A DNA stretch of 64,000 bases from Chlorobiota bacterium (lineage in GTDB: Bacteria > Bacteroidota > Ignavibacteria > Kapaibacteriales > NICIL-2), in NCBI GenBank assembly GCA_026416585.1, contig JAOAEV010000008.1:1-64000 (forward strand). The letters run 5' to 3'. Position numbers and translations under genes: made by a program. The notes beneath the pieces are model-generated. The model was given only the letters and a program-made list of their open reading frames with translations. It was not told the DNA's origin and did not search any database. This document shows, one piece after another, positions 28,284-37,395 of the stretch; position 1 is the stretch's first letter, and every line of letters starts with the position of its first letter.

Positions 28284-29589
28284 AGACACCGATACCATGA
28301 GTAGATAAACACATGGAGCTAACTTTCCACCGATATTGATTGCGCGTTGTCTTGGTTGCAATCGGCATCATACACGGTTTTCTATCAACCAACTGTACGG
28401 GAATGAGTGAAGGAATAGCTCGTTCCATATATGCAAGTAACTCTACGATAAAACTTCGCAGCAGCAGTACTGCCATCGGGATACGTTCGACAAGAATCGA
28501 GAATACCGAAACTGGGCGATACGGCACATCGCCATATCCATCATGATCGAGGTCATAGCCACGATACTGCTCCCAATAGTTACCATCACAATAGAACTCC
28601 GAGGAACTTGTATTGCTGAGAACATCAAACGTATTCGCGATAAAATCGTTGCTACAAACCGTATCGTCAGAGCAACTACCGAGTGCTTTCAATGCCCATC
28701 CGTTGGAATGAAAAATATTCGCTACAATCGTTGTTTGATTGGAACCTTCCATGTAGATACCGACTGTATTGCTGCGAAAGACATTACCAAAGACGGTGCT
28801 TCTCGATATATCCTTGAGCAATAATCCATAGCTACTTGGTCCCCAGTTATCAGCAAAAATGTTGGATTCCATCCGAACATGCTGAGAGTACATGACCGCT
28901 ACACCGGCACCATTCTGTTCAAATCGATTTTTCCGGTACACATTGCTATCGGAGAACATAAAATGCAAGCCATATCGCATATTGTTAGTGCTTATACACT
29001 CGGCAATATTGCAACCACGACTAAACTCGAAATAGAGACCGTCACGATGCTGTCGGATGTTACACTGTACAACTGTGCATGAGGGAGATTTCCACAAGTG
29101 AATGCCATTTCCTGATTGGGATTCCTTTGCACCTGTACCGATGGCGTTGATATTTTCGACCCGACAATTTGCTGACCGATACAGTATAACGCCAAAGGCA
29201 CAATGTTGTGTTGCGACGTCCTGGATTGTACTGTTGTAGCTATCAAGGAGCAGGATTCCTGCACGATCCTCGACTGCAGAATATCCTGTGTTTGCGATCA
29301 CGATTCCACGTATATGAACAGATGCACCTGATATAGTGAGCACCGTCCCTCTACCATCCCCATCGAGTACAGGACGATTCCTGCCAATGATGATAAGAGA
29401 TTTCGATATCGTCGCGTGGGTATTTCGGTACAATCCACTTTCAATGAAGATAGTATCGCCCGCCTGTGCACGCGCAACAGCATCCTCAACACTTTGCACC
29501 TGGCATTGAGCACAAACACGGAGAACGTCCGCTTTGATGCTACATGTGCAGACAACAACAAGAAGAAGCGCCCAATACACTGTTCTCAA
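28258..29589 (-). CDS. nosD: NosD copper-binding/maturation protein
   Basis: This 443-residue periplasmic protein has a signal peptide and repeated right-handed beta-helix turns (CASH repeats, residues about 50-360). NosD delivers copper to NosZ in concert with NosFY and NosL. The only start that keeps the signal peptide is a TTG at 29589, which overlaps the preceding stop as TTGA; the next in-frame ATG is deep in the protein. Cys-rich VCAQCQV directly follows the signal region, and the C-terminal tail is basic. Confidence 0.9.
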   Translation of the reverse strand: MRTVYWALLLVVVCTCSIKADVLRVCAQCQVQSVEDAVARAQAGDTIFIESGLYRNTHATISKSLIIIGRNRPVLDGDGRGTVLTISGASVHIRGIVIANTGYSAVEDRAGILLLDSYNSTIQDVATQHCAFGVILYRSANCRVENINAIGTGAKESQSGNGIHLWKSPSCTVVQCNIRQHRDGLYFEFSRGCNIAECISTNNMRYGLHFMFSDSNVYRKNRFEQNGAGVAVMYSQHVRMESNIFADNWGPSSYGLLLKDISRSTVFGNVFRSNTVGIYMEGSNQTTIVANIFHSNGWALKALGSCSDDTVCSNDFIANTFDVLSNTSSSEFYCDGNYWEQYRGYDLDHDGYGDVPYRPVSVFSILVERIPMAVLLLRSFIVELLAYMERAIPSLIPVQLVDRKPCMMPIATKTTRNQYRWKVSSMCLSTHGIGVYERRADGH

Positions 29590-30656
29590 TTGAGCGAAGC
29601 AACATACCGTTGAACATCATCCCATGAAAGTACTTTGCCACCATACATATTTAGACTCTTACTTGCTTTCATACTATCTGAATATGCACTCAGATCAGCT
29701 CCCATAGGACTCGGGAGTTGCTCACTACGGAGGAATGATGCTTTGCGCGCATCAATCAGTGTTCCTGGCATTGTGTAATCTGTTACTAAAACAAAAACAA
29801 TACGTTCGGTATCAAATTGCTTACTGCGCAAGTAATTGGCCATACACTCGATCGAGTCAAACTTGTACACTTTACCTGTAGTCAGAACAATTTCAGAGCC
29901 GAATCGCTGATCACTGATAATCATTTTGCACAATGTGCACTCATCAAGACCGTACCGAATAGGCTCTGGTGCAGGCGAACACGAAATGCCACTGACACCC
30001 GACAAGATGAGTGGAGTAATAACCAAGGTCAATTGTTTGATGGAACTCCGCTTGCCCTGATTGGAAGACTGATATGTAGTACGTTGCCGAAGCCCTTGCT
30101 GTGAGTACCACAATGCTGCACCCCCAGCAACGATAGCCAACACGATTGCGTAACCACCCCATGACGGATACGAATGTGCTGTGATATTGAGCAACTGCTC
30201 CGTACCAATAAGTGGCGGTTTGTATATCATACCTTCTATCTTGATCGGAGCATTTGGATTGAGATTAGTGCCATAGTCACGTTCCCATTGATCGAAATCA
30301 TATAACCCAACAGCACAACTTATAACCATCGCCCCCACCCATATTCCAATGGTCCAGCGCCGTGGGAATATCAATGTAGCAACACCAAGGACAATCAAAC
30401 CACCAAGAATAAATGGCATAGCATGTAGCTCTGGGATGCTGTCCGGTTCGATAGGTTTCATACCGATGTAGTGATTCAAAATGTTGATATTCTCTAAATC
30501 GTGCTCGCCAATACCGCTGATGGTGTGGACGTAGATATACAGACCAATTGGTTCAGGGTATTGTGGCGCTTCCAGCTCAATCTGCCACAGTGGAAGCACG
30601 TATGCCAGTGCTAACAGCAGGATTCCCACCATAATCGACATTCTTGTTGCTTTCAT
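29586..30656 (-). CDS. nosL: Fusion of a membrane module with NosL copper chaperone
   Basis: From the ATG at 30656 the protein has 356 residues. The first 190 form a membrane module with about four helices and an extracytoplasmic stretch (GLYIYVHTISGIGEHDLENI). After a polar linker comes a second hydrophobic segment ending in a lipobox-like GISC (Cys226), then a NosL domain with the copper motif CTLCKM (Cys240, Cys243) and SIECMANYL. In many FCB nos clusters these are two adjacent genes, so this looks like a fusion. The frame opens at a TTG at 30671. NosL is an outer-face Cu(I) chaperone for NosZ. Confidence 0.85.
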   Translation of the reverse strand: MKATRMSIMVGILLLALAYVLPLWQIELEAPQYPEPIGLYIYVHTISGIGEHDLENINILNHYIGMKPIEPDSIPELHAMPFILGGLIVLGVATLIFPRRWTIGIWVGAMVISCAVGLYDFDQWERDYGTNLNPNAPIKIEGMIYKPPLIGTEQLLNITAHSYPSWGGYAIVLAIVAGGAALWYSQQGLRQRTTYQSSNQGKRSSIKQLTLVITPLILSGVSGISCSPAPEPIRYGLDECTLCKMIISDQRFGSEIVLTTGKVYKFDSIECMANYLRSKQFDTERIVFVLVTDYTMPGTLIDARKASFLRSEQLPSPMGADLSAYSDSMKASKSLNMYGGKVLSWDDVQRYVASLN

Positions 30657-30684
30657 CTTTATTTCTCTCAATGTGATAGAAATT

Positions 30685-30747
30685 GGGGCAGGTTCGACAT
30701 TCAGTCTTCCCTGCCCCGTGCTGATGAGAGTGTGCTACATCGCACAA
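30685..30747 (-). terminator. Two stem-loops between nosZ and nosL
   Basis: GGGGCAGG (30685-30692) and CCTGCCCC (30710-30717) form a perfect 8-bp GC-rich stem with a 17-base loop, followed on the minus strand by AATTTCTATC. Next to the nosZ stop, TGTGC and GCACA form a second 5-bp stem near 30731-30746. This could be partial termination or an mRNA-stabilising structure for the highly expressed nosZ. Confidence 0.5.
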
Positions 30748-32706
30748 CTATTTACCAATACCGTAACTAATTGGAACGGCTGCACCTGCCGCTGAGACAC
30801 GCACATATCCCTGCATCTCTTGATGGAGAGCGGAACAAAAATCTGTGCAATAAAAAGGATACACACCTGATCGCGTCGGTGTCCATTTTAGTGTTTGAGT
30901 CTCCCCCGGCATAATAAGCATTTCCGCATTCTGAGCACCCTGCACCGTAAAGCCATGTGGAATGTCCCAGTCCTGTTCGAGGTTCGTCACATGGAAATAC
31001 ACTACATCCCCGACTTTTATCCCCTCGATATTGTCAGGACTAAAGTGCGACCGTATCATTGTCATGTACACATGCACTTCATTACCTTTCCGTTCGACAC
31101 GTACATCTTTTTCAGCCTTGACAGCAAACGGGTGCTTATTCTCCGCAAGTTTGAAAATGCGGACCGAATTCTTCGCTAGCAAGTCTGCAGGGCAGGCTTG
31201 AGCATAATGTGGCTCTCCAACTGTCGGGAAATCAAGTAATAGTTTCATCTTTTCGCCTTCAATACTATACAGTTGTGCTGATTGTGTCAACTCAGGACCT
31301 GTAGGCAAATAGCGATCCTTCGTAATCTTGTTGAGTGCAATCACATACTTGCCCCATGGTTGCTTGCTGTCGCCGCCAGGTATGCACAAGTGACCAATCG
31401 AATAGTAAGTTGGGATTCGGTCAACGACTTCCCATGTGCCGAGTTTCCACTTGACAATCTCTGATGAAACAAACATAGATGTATATGCATACCCTTTCCC
31501 ATCAAATTCTGTATGAAGTGGACCCAAACCCGGCTTTTGCACTTCGCCGGCAATACATGCTTCATATTTAATGATCGGAATGCCATCAACATCACCCTCA
31601 AAAGCATTGTCCTGAATAGCCTTCTGCATTCTTGAAAATGAGTACACCGGAATAACGGTTGCCAGTTTACCACCAGCAACAATATACTCACCAGACGGGT
31701 CCACATCTACCCCATGTGGAGATTTGGGACATGGCATCAGATACATCATGTTCGGGCATTCCTTCGGATCGAGTACGAGTACGTCGTTGTACACTGTATT
31801 ACTTGCGGTATGTGTTGCTTCATCATAACGGTTACTGTAATACGTCGCTTTGACACGTTTGCCTTTCCCTTGTTTGGCATATTCTTCGGCTTTTTTCCAA
31901 TTGACTGCTAAGATGAAGTCTTTGTCCTTCTGACTTGCATTGACCTCGAGCAGTGTATATGCTTTTTCCGAGTTATAGCATGAGAAAAAAGACCAATCGT
32001 GTGAGGGTCCCTTACCACAACGACTTAGGTCCCACTTAAAAGGTGGTGCGAGAATTTGGAATGCTACACTCATGTGTCCTGTTGTCGGCTCTATCTGTAC
32101 AAAAGAAATTACACCCTTAAAGTGCTGTTTGTAGGAACTGATCGGTACGTCTTGTCCTCCTGGTGGAACACTAAAGCGTGTACCGGCCACCACATACTCG
32201 GTGTTTTCTGTACAAAATGGCGACGCGTGGTTACCACCACTATTGGGAATTTCTATGATCTCAACTGTACGGAAGGTACGTAAATCGATACGCGCAATGC
32301 GAGGAGTATTATTTGCATTGATGAATAACCAGCGCCCATCGGGTTTCCCAGCTGTCATCGAGAATACCGGATGATGGGTATCATCCCATGGGATAAAACC
32401 GTAAGAAGTTTGTAGAAGCGGCTTCGTTTCTTCAGTAAAACCGTAGCCTTTCTCTGCATCAATACTAAAGACTGGAATGATGCGGAACAACCGTCCCGAA
32501 GGAAGTCCATAGACACCAACTTGTCCATTGAATCCACCAGACGTAAAAAGATAAAACTCATCATGCTTGCCTGGCGGTATGTACACTGCTTTCGCTGCAT
32601 CGTCGCTTGCCATTGCCGTCGAAGCACCGCTGTTTTTACAGCTTTGCACAGCAAAGCTTAGCACAAGCAATGTTGCTGCAATTGAGGGCCAAAGGTACCG
32701 TTTCAT
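30748..32706 (-). CDS. nosZ: Nitrous-oxide reductase, clade II (Sec type)
   Basis: From the ATG at 32706 the protein has 652 residues. It reduces N2O to N2 with CuA and CuZ copper centres. The N-terminus has a Sec signal with a possible lipobox (FAVQSC) and no twin-arginine motif, which places it in clade II. The N-terminal beta-propeller carries His residues such as DDTHHPV and GNHASPFC. The C-terminal cupredoxin holds the CuA ligands Cys620, Cys624, His628 and Met631 in CTDFCSALHQEM. The frame opens ten codons earlier at 32736, inside the upstream cytochrome gene. Confidence 0.96.
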   Translation of the reverse strand: MKRYLWPSIAATLLVLSFAVQSCKNSGASTAMASDDAAKAVYIPPGKHDEFYLFTSGGFNGQVGVYGLPSGRLFRIIPVFSIDAEKGYGFTEETKPLLQTSYGFIPWDDTHHPVFSMTAGKPDGRWLFINANNTPRIARIDLRTFRTVEIIEIPNSGGNHASPFCTENTEYVVAGTRFSVPPGGQDVPISSYKQHFKGVISFVQIEPTTGHMSVAFQILAPPFKWDLSRCGKGPSHDWSFFSCYNSEKAYTLLEVNASQKDKDFILAVNWKKAEEYAKQGKGKRVKATYYSNRYDEATHTASNTVYNDVLVLDPKECPNMMYLMPCPKSPHGVDVDPSGEYIVAGGKLATVIPVYSFSRMQKAIQDNAFEGDVDGIPIIKYEACIAGEVQKPGLGPLHTEFDGKGYAYTSMFVSSEIVKWKLGTWEVVDRIPTYYSIGHLCIPGGDSKQPWGKYVIALNKITKDRYLPTGPELTQSAQLYSIEGEKMKLLLDFPTVGEPHYAQACPADLLAKNSVRIFKLAENKHPFAVKAEKDVRVERKGNEVHVYMTMIRSHFSPDNIEGIKVGDVVYFHVTNLEQDWDIPHGFTVQGAQNAEMLIMPGETQTLKWTPTRSGVYPFYCTDFCSALHQEMQGYVRVSAAGAAVPISYGIGK

Positions 32707-32732
32707 CGCAGTCTCCAATAAGTGTGAAACAT

Positions 32733-33188
32733 TCACTTCGCACCATCCACCTGACGAAAGTATTCGAGGATAGCACGTGCTTGTTCTTTGCTGATATCTT
32801 GAAAGGTCATTGGTGTTAGGTAGGTTGCAAGTAATTCCTTAGCAGTTTGGTCTTTCTCGAGCATTTCTGATGGATTGAGTATCATGTTCATGATCCACTC
32901 TGGCTTTCGGCGCTGTGTGACACCTTTAAGCGCAGGACCCACGTATCGCTCTTCAAACTTGTGACAGGCTGCACACTTCTGCTCAAATATTGCTTTGCCT
33001 TTTTCCGCCAATCGAGAATCTATTGCCCCCAATTCGATGCGCTGGACAGGACCAATTCCGACATCGCTTACACTATTATTATCATGCTTTGCTGCTGATT
33101 CCGAGGCTGCCTTGCGATCGCTACACCCACTTAGCACTGCGCCAATGAGCACAATAGCAGCGATTCCTTGCTTCATTGGTAACATCAT
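32733..33188 (-). CDS. Nos-associated cytochrome c lipoprotein
   Basis: This 151-residue lipoprotein (lipobox VLSGC, Cys22) carries one heme motif, CAACH at residues 72-76, and a C-terminal helical domain with TPMTF as probable axial-methionine site. It is the first gene of the nos operon, directly ahead of nosZ. By position it should donate electrons to NosZ, a common arrangement in clade II clusters. Two consecutive ATG codons mark the start. Confidence 0.88.
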   Translation of the reverse strand: MMLPMKQGIAAIVLIGAVLSGCSDRKAASESAAKHDNNSVSDVGIGPVQRIELGAIDSRLAEKGKAIFEQKCAACHKFEERYVGPALKGVTQRRKPEWIMNMILNPSEMLEKDQTAKELLATYLTPMTFQDISKEQARAILEYFRQVDGAK

Positions 33189-33322
33189 ACGTTTTTTATT
33201 AAAAAATACCTTTTGGTCTAAAATACGAAAACAAAATAGTATTATTGTACATACTTATCAATAATTCAATATATTTAATTGCACGTAATTTGCTTTATTA
33301 GAAGTTTTTCTTTTCAAGAGCG
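33189..33322. promoter_or_regulatory. AT-rich divergent promoter region, nos operon and smc
   Basis: This 134-base gap is far more AT-rich than its surroundings. Toward smc, TTG (33245-33247), 22 bases, and TATATTTA (33270-33277) match the local promoter pattern at seven of eight -7 positions. Toward the nos operon, a minus-strand TTG followed after 20 bases by TATTTTGT is a weaker candidate. An FNR/CRP-type palindrome (TTGAT-n4-ATCAA) is not present in good form, although half-sites occur. Confidence 0.4.
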
Positions 33323-36300
33323 ATGTACCTATCGCGTATCGAACTGCATGGTTTCAAATCGTTTGCTGATCGTACTATTCTTCGCTTCGGTGAAGGACTA
33401 ACAGCCATCGTTGGTCCCAACGGAAGTGGAAAAACCAATATCATCGATGCTATTCGCTGGGTCCTCGGCGAGCAAAAGACATCGCTACTCCGTGCCGACG
33501 GCATGAGCGATGTTATCTTCAGCGGTACCCGGACCCGGAAGCCGCTTGGCATGGCAGAGGTCTCGATCATCATCGAAAACACGAAACGAATTCTTCCCGC
33601 AGAATTTTCGGAAGTTGTCGTCACACGGCGTCTGTTTCGTGATGGCGAAAGCCAATACTTTCTCAATGGAAGCCCCTGCCGGCGGAAAGATATCGTGGAA
33701 TTATTTACCGATACTGGCATGGGTGCCGACGCGTACTCGGTTATCGAGCTAAAAATGGTCGAACAAATCCTCGAGGACCACTCCGATGAACGTCGTCACC
33801 TTTTTGAAGAGGCAGCAGGCATCGTTAAGTACAAACAGCGTCGCAAAGAGACTCTCGCCAAGCTCGACGCGACCCGCAATGACCTAGAACGCGTCGTCGA
33901 TCATTTGACGGAAGTACGCCGCACTGTCAACTCCCTCAAGCGCCAAGCCGAACGTGCCGAGCGGTATAACGAACTCTCAAGCCAGTTACGCTCGCTCCAG
34001 CTTGAACGCACGGTCCGCACATTCGCAGAGCACATACGCGCGCTATCACAGCTTGACGAACAGATCGTCTCGATTACTGGCGAGCGTGATAATGCAAGAG
34101 CAAACTTGGAATTGATTGTACGGCAGAGTACACTCCTCGATCAGGAACGTGCGTCTCTCGAAATTCAGCGTGAGGAGGTTCTCTCTGAACACGGCCGCGT
34201 CAGTACCCAGCTTGCTGAAATTGAACGGAGCAGTGCTGTACTTCGCGAGCGGATTTCAGCGGCTGAAGCGACACTTTCGTCAGTGCTTGACGACGTCCGT
34301 AGCCGCGCAATCCGCCGCGACCAGCTCGACGACGAAATCGAACGTCACCAAAATGAATTGGAAACTCTTCAGCGGGAGCATACGGAAACAGAACAGCAAC
34401 GCAGCCAACTCGTTAGCGAGATATCTGTGCTTCACCAGGAGCTTGAAGACGCACGATTCCAACTTCAGAGTGTAACAGAACCCCTTCGCACGCTCGAACG
34501 CGAGCATGAGCGACTCAATGCGTATCGCTCCCAACTACGGCGCAATGTGGAGCTTCTCCAGCAGCGCGCTACCACATTCACAGAACGACTATCCAGCCTT
34601 CACCGTATCTATTCAGAATCTGAGACACAACATCACACCCTCACTAAGCAATATGATCGTGCACGTGCAGAGCAACGCGAAAAGGAACATACACTGATTA
34701 CGGCACGGCAGCAACGCGAGAGTATTGAACATACGATCGAACAGCTTCGCCAACAACGTGAAGCGTTTACCGAGCAGCTTTCTCACCTGCGTGCTGAGCA
34801 TGCACTGGTTTCGAGCATTATCGTCCATGCAGAGCTCGACCTTTCGTCTGCAGAGAATTTTCCAGTGCCGGACGTGGCAACGCTTGGTGACACAATCTCT
34901 ATCGATCAACGATGGGCAGTGGCACTGGAATCGGCACTGCGCGGCGGCCAGCACTATCTACTCGTCCCAACCCTGGATCAAGCAGCAGCAGTTGCAGCAT
35001 GGCTCCATACGCACCGTCGCCCCAAAGTTCATATCATCTGCACAGAATTGATACCACACATCCCAGAACCGGAGCCACTCCCGAACGCATTTGGCGCACA
35101 GTGGCTTTCATCGCTGATCGAATGCGATGAGCCGGTCGCGTCATTGCTGCGTGCAATGCTCGACGGTGTTACAGTCACTGAATCGCTTGACCATGCGGAT
35201 AGACTTTTTGCGAGCGCTCGTAACATTCGTGCTGTTGTGACGCAAGACGGTCAGATGCGATTCCGCGAAGGTATTTTCCGCGTTGGTGTACTTCAGCGTA
35301 CCGAAGGCTTGAGTATCGGTCGTCACGAACGCTTAGCTACTATCGAACAACGAATTGAGCAGATTGAAGCAGAATTGTCAGCAGTCGCAGAAGCTCTTGT
35401 TGCCGCTATAGCCCAGCGCGATAGCATCGATCTTAAGCAACTCGGCGATTGTGCCCGCGATGCAGAGCGTACTACGTTGGAGATATATCGACAGCTTGAC
35501 CAGCTTCACATTCACCGCCAACAGCTCGAACGAACCATTGCAGAACTCGAAGCAGAGCTCAAAAACATTGCACATGAGCAGACAGCCCTTGCTGCAGAAG
35601 ATGCAGCACTTGATGAGCGGTTGAGTGCCAACGAGATCGAACAAACTGAGCTACTTGGCAATCGTGAAGCTTTCGTTGAACAGGTGCGTCGGCATGAACA
35701 GCGAATAGTTGCTCTCGATCAGCAACTGCGCGACGCCGAACGCAATACTATTCGCCAACGCGCACGGATCGAAGCGCTTCGCGATACACTTTCCCGCCTG
35801 GAAGCACAGCGATCTGCGCTCGATTCTGACGAGGAAGGATCGCACATTGAGCATGAGCAATTGCGATCTCAACTGACTGCCATGGAAATAAAACTGACTG
35901 AATACAACACCCAACAGCAGATAATCGCCGAACAACTCGAAGCAATTGTTACTCGTCGTCGCAGCCTCGAAGAAGCAATCAGCGAAAAGCGAGTACTATT
36001 ACAGTCGCACAATGAAAAAGCTGCTACATTCCGTTCGCATATGGAGCAACTCCACCAGCGATTGCACGCGCTGAGTATTGAGCGCGAGCGATTGTTTACC
36101 ATCTGCGATCAGTTGAACGAACAGGGACGCAGCCGCTTCGGTGTCGAACTTTCGACATGTATTCCAACAAATGATCCACCAACCGAGCAACTCGACGCCA
36201 GTATTGCTCGCATTGAAGCACAAATTGCCTCACTGGGAGCAATCAATTTTTCTGCACTCGAGCAATACCAAGAAGAACGTGCTCGACTTGATGAGCTCGA

Positions 36301-36856
36301 ACGACAGTATCGTGACCTCCAAGCATCGGAAGCCAATCTACGCGATACTATCGCTGAAATCAACAACACCGCTAGCCAACAGTTTCTGCAGACATTCGAA
36401 GCAATCAGAATGCACTTCAAGGAGCTGTTCGCACTGTTGTTTCATGGCGATGGCGATGCTGACCTGGTCATGGATGGCAACGATCCGCTCGAAGCACGCA
36501 TCAACATCATTGCTCGTCCTAAGGGCAAGCGACCATTGACGATCGAAATGCTATCTGGCGGTGAAAAAACACTCACGGCAATCGCTCTCCTATTTGCCAT
36601 TTACATGGTCAAGCCGTCTCCATTTTGCATCCTCGACGAAGTAGATGCACCGCTCGACGATGCAAACATTGACCGCTACTTGCAGCTCGTGCGGCGATTC
36701 AGCGAGACTACCCAGTTTCTGCTTATCACACACAACAAGCGCACAATGGAAGCAGCCGATATACTCTATGGCGTCACAATGCAAGAGCCGGGCATTTCGA
36801 AAATTGTCTCTGTGCGACTAACCGATCCAGAAATTGTCTCACCATCAGACCAATAG
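33323..36856 (+). CDS. smc: Chromosome partition protein SMC
   Basis: This 1177-residue condensin ATPase has Walker A GPNGSGKTN at residues 31-39, a long coiled coil, and a globular hinge around 510-650 (WAVALESALRGGQHYLLV). A second coiled coil follows, and then the C-terminal head with signature LSGGEKTLTA (about 1077) and Walker B FCILDEVDAPLDD. It organises and segregates chromosomes with ScpAB, which are not in the window. The length is typical. It is divergent from the nos operon. Confidence 0.97.
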   Translation: MYLSRIELHGFKSFADRTILRFGEGLTAIVGPNGSGKTNIIDAIRWVLGEQKTSLLRADGMSDVIFSGTRTRKPLGMAEVSIIIENTKRILPAEFSEVVVTRRLFRDGESQYFLNGSPCRRKDIVELFTDTGMGADAYSVIELKMVEQILEDHSDERRHLFEEAAGIVKYKQRRKETLAKLDATRNDLERVVDHLTEVRRTVNSLKRQAERAERYNELSSQLRSLQLERTVRTFAEHIRALSQLDEQIVSITGERDNARANLELIVRQSTLLDQERASLEIQREEVLSEHGRVSTQLAEIERSSAVLRERISAAEATLSSVLDDVRSRAIRRDQLDDEIERHQNELETLQREHTETEQQRSQLVSEISVLHQELEDARFQLQSVTEPLRTLEREHERLNAYRSQLRRNVELLQQRATTFTERLSSLHRIYSESETQHHTLTKQYDRARAEQREKEHTLITARQQRESIEHTIEQLRQQREAFTEQLSHLRAEHALVSSIIVHAELDLSSAENFPVPDVATLGDTISIDQRWAVALESALRGGQHYLLVPTLDQAAAVAAWLHTHRRPKVHIICTELIPHIPEPEPLPNAFGAQWLSSLIECDEPVASLLRAMLDGVTVTESLDHADRLFASARNIRAVVTQDGQMRFREGIFRVGVLQRTEGLSIGRHERLATIEQRIEQIEAELSAVAEALVAAIAQRDSIDLKQLGDCARDAERTTLEIYRQLDQLHIHRQQLERTIAELEAELKNIAHEQTALAAEDAALDERLSANEIEQTELLGNREAFVEQVRRHEQRIVALDQQLRDAERNTIRQRARIEALRDTLSRLEAQRSALDSDEEGSHIEHEQLRSQLTAMEIKLTEYNTQQQIIAEQLEAIVTRRRSLEEAISEKRVLLQSHNEKAATFRSHMEQLHQRLHALSIERERLFTICDQLNEQGRSRFGVELSTCIPTNDPPTEQLDASIARIEAQIASLGAINFSALEQYQEERARLDELERQYRDLQASEANLRDTIAEINNTASQQFLQTFEAIRMHFKELFALLFHGDGDADLVMDGNDPLEARINIIARPKGKRPLTIEMLSGGEKTLTAIALLFAIYMVKPSPFCILDEVDAPLDDANIDRYLQLVRRFSETTQFLLITHNKRTMEAADILYGVTMQEPGISKIVSVRLTDPEIVSPSDQ

Positions 36857-36858
36857 CT

Positions 36859-37395
36859 ATGTTCTCGCCAATCGGAGGTGTCTTCGCAATGTTGATACTC
36901 TCATCGCTGCTGGTGTTTCCATCAGCAGCACAGCCGAAAGACTCTCTTGTTGTCGTTCGCGATACATTCGAGCGTCCCTTCCCTATTGTCTGGCGTAGTA
37001 TCAAGCAACTTATTGAGGAACAGCACTGCGGTATCGAAAGTGAAAAACAAAGCTTTGATGAACAAACGGAAATGTATCGTGGTAACATTCGTTCAGCGCC
37101 ATGCGTCCTCGCATCCGGCGAAGATTCAACGTATGAAGTGCTCAAACGCTACGGACGTGTTCCTATCATTCGCGGCGGTGTGTGGACATCGGGACGCATT
37201 CAGTACAATTTCAACGTCAAGGATCTTCCCGGAAAAAAAGTTCAAGTAGTTCTCACCGCAGAATTGAGTGGATACGAAGCATACGTAACGCACCTATCGC
37301 ATGCATGGAATGCCAACGGTATTCTCGAACGGCAGATGATGGAGCGCCTGCGGCAAATGCTTACCAAAGCAAAAGACGGCAGCAGCAGCCCTTAA
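36859..37395 (+). CDS. Secreted protein of unknown function
   Basis: This 178-residue protein has a clear signal peptide ending near SAAQP (about residue 25). The mature part alternates helix and beta strands: FERPFPIVWRSIKQLI near the start, then GRIQYNFNVKDLPGKKVQVVLTAELSG. This pattern resembles small periplasmic or lipoprotein beta domains, but I do not recognise a family. It begins two bases after smc on the same strand and ends overlapping the convergent gene by four bases. Confidence 0.6.
   Translation: MFSPIGGVFAMLILSSLLVFPSAAQPKDSLVVVRDTFERPFPIVWRSIKQLIEEQHCGIESEKQSFDEQTEMYRGNIRSAPCVLASGEDSTYEVLKRYGRVPIIRGGVWTSGRIQYNFNVKDLPGKKVQVVLTAELSGYEAYVTHLSHAWNANGILERQMMERLRQMLTKAKDGSSSP

Noticed and set aside
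33189-33322. FNR-like operator before the nos operon
   Set aside because: Half-sites such as ATCAAT and TTGAT occur, but no pair has the proper TTGAT-n4-ATCAA spacing; in such AT-rich DNA this is expected by chance.
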